A stretch of 27,471 nt of DNA from Pelagophyceae sp. CCMP2097 (lineage: Eukaryota; Sar; Pelagophyceae): contig MU657307.1 of the NCBI GenBank assembly GCA_026770575.1, forward strand, positions 17,364 to 44,834, read 5' to 3'. Shown in pieces: positions 27,225-27,471 of this stretch. The notes beneath the pieces are model-generated. The model saw only the letters and a list, made by a program, of their open reading frames with translations. It had not been told where the DNA came from and did not search any database. A program made the translations under genes and the position numbers. Numbering within the stretch: position 1 is the stretch's first letter; each line of letters begins with the position of its first letter.

Positions 27225-27471
27225 AAGATTCTCGAAAAAAAAAATCCATTTCGGCGATCATGTAATTGAGATATAATAAACGTTCAATTTACTTACTGGT
27301 ACTTTCTTTATTGAAAGAGGATTACGAAAAATATCAAAAATAAGGATTTAGTTATTCAGGCCCCGAAGGGGACTGGGTTCGGTTTTTCTTTGTTGGGGGG
27401 GAAGAATATTCACGTTATGACGCGTGTACAGCACGAGCAGCCAAATTCGCATGCCAAGGGGGGGGGTCAGG
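27225..27471. other. AT-rich right edge with short inverted repeats and G-runs
   Basis: Composition changes sharply from GC-rich to AT-rich at about 27225, just before a run of ten A (27235-27244). The stretch holds the stem CTTTC-TTTATT-GAAAG (about 27302-27317) and CCCC-GAA-GGGG (about 27361-27371). G-runs of 7 and 9 lie at about 27396 and 27460. On the minus strand TTGAACG (27281-27287) echoes the element found before two other genes. I see no gene. It may be an upstream regulatory region or an unrelated repeat at a scaffold edge. Confidence 0.4.

Overview
The window reads as nuclear DNA of a GC-rich, intron-bearing microbial eukaryote. The family mix points to a heterokont microalga of the Aureococcus (pelagophyte) kind: kinesin-light-chain-type TPR arrays, helicase-associated (HA) repeats, MYND/RING/Sel1 proteins and ankyrin proteins. 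The organism is inferred from family content only. Most genes are split. Many introns are 43-82 nt with GT...(T/C)AG ends, and I rebuilt reading frames across them by hand, so most exon joins are models. I saw no tRNA, rRNA, CRISPR or recognisable transposase.

Layout. 1-486: GC-rich edge. 487-1747 (+): decayed TPR copy. 1748-3570: little recognisable, with an AT-rich palindromic island near 3060-3136. 3571-12827 (-): a long split gene or two adjacent genes. Its 3' part (3571-7076) encodes ankyrin repeats and its 5' part (10237-12827) an unrecognised protein. Several of its introns are filled with minisatellites. 13084-15331 (+): CSP41-like Rossmann protein running into an Ala/Lys/Glu-rich coiled coil with a C-terminal SAP domain. 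15654-17991 (-): two decayed, tandemly duplicated HA-repeat units. 18184-20365 (+): PDE12-like endonuclease/exonuclease/phosphatase. 20732-21775 (-): MYND-RING-Sel1 protein with two compensating frameshifts. 22095-23930 (+): degenerate EF-hand protein with RanBP2-type zinc fingers. 24888-26819 (-): RelA/SpoT-like domain fused to TPR repeats, the apparent intact relative of the 5' pseudogene. 27225-27471: AT-rich edge.

Three themes stand out. First, locus-specific minisatellites with short units (often about 15 bp) lie inside predicted introns of at least four genes. Second, genes are arranged as head-to-head pairs over about 190-320 bp; two of these share the 14-mer TTGAACGCRTCTTT just upstream of the + strand start. 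Third, several repeat-protein genes carry clear small lesions while otherwise well conserved. The genes do not form an obvious pathway.
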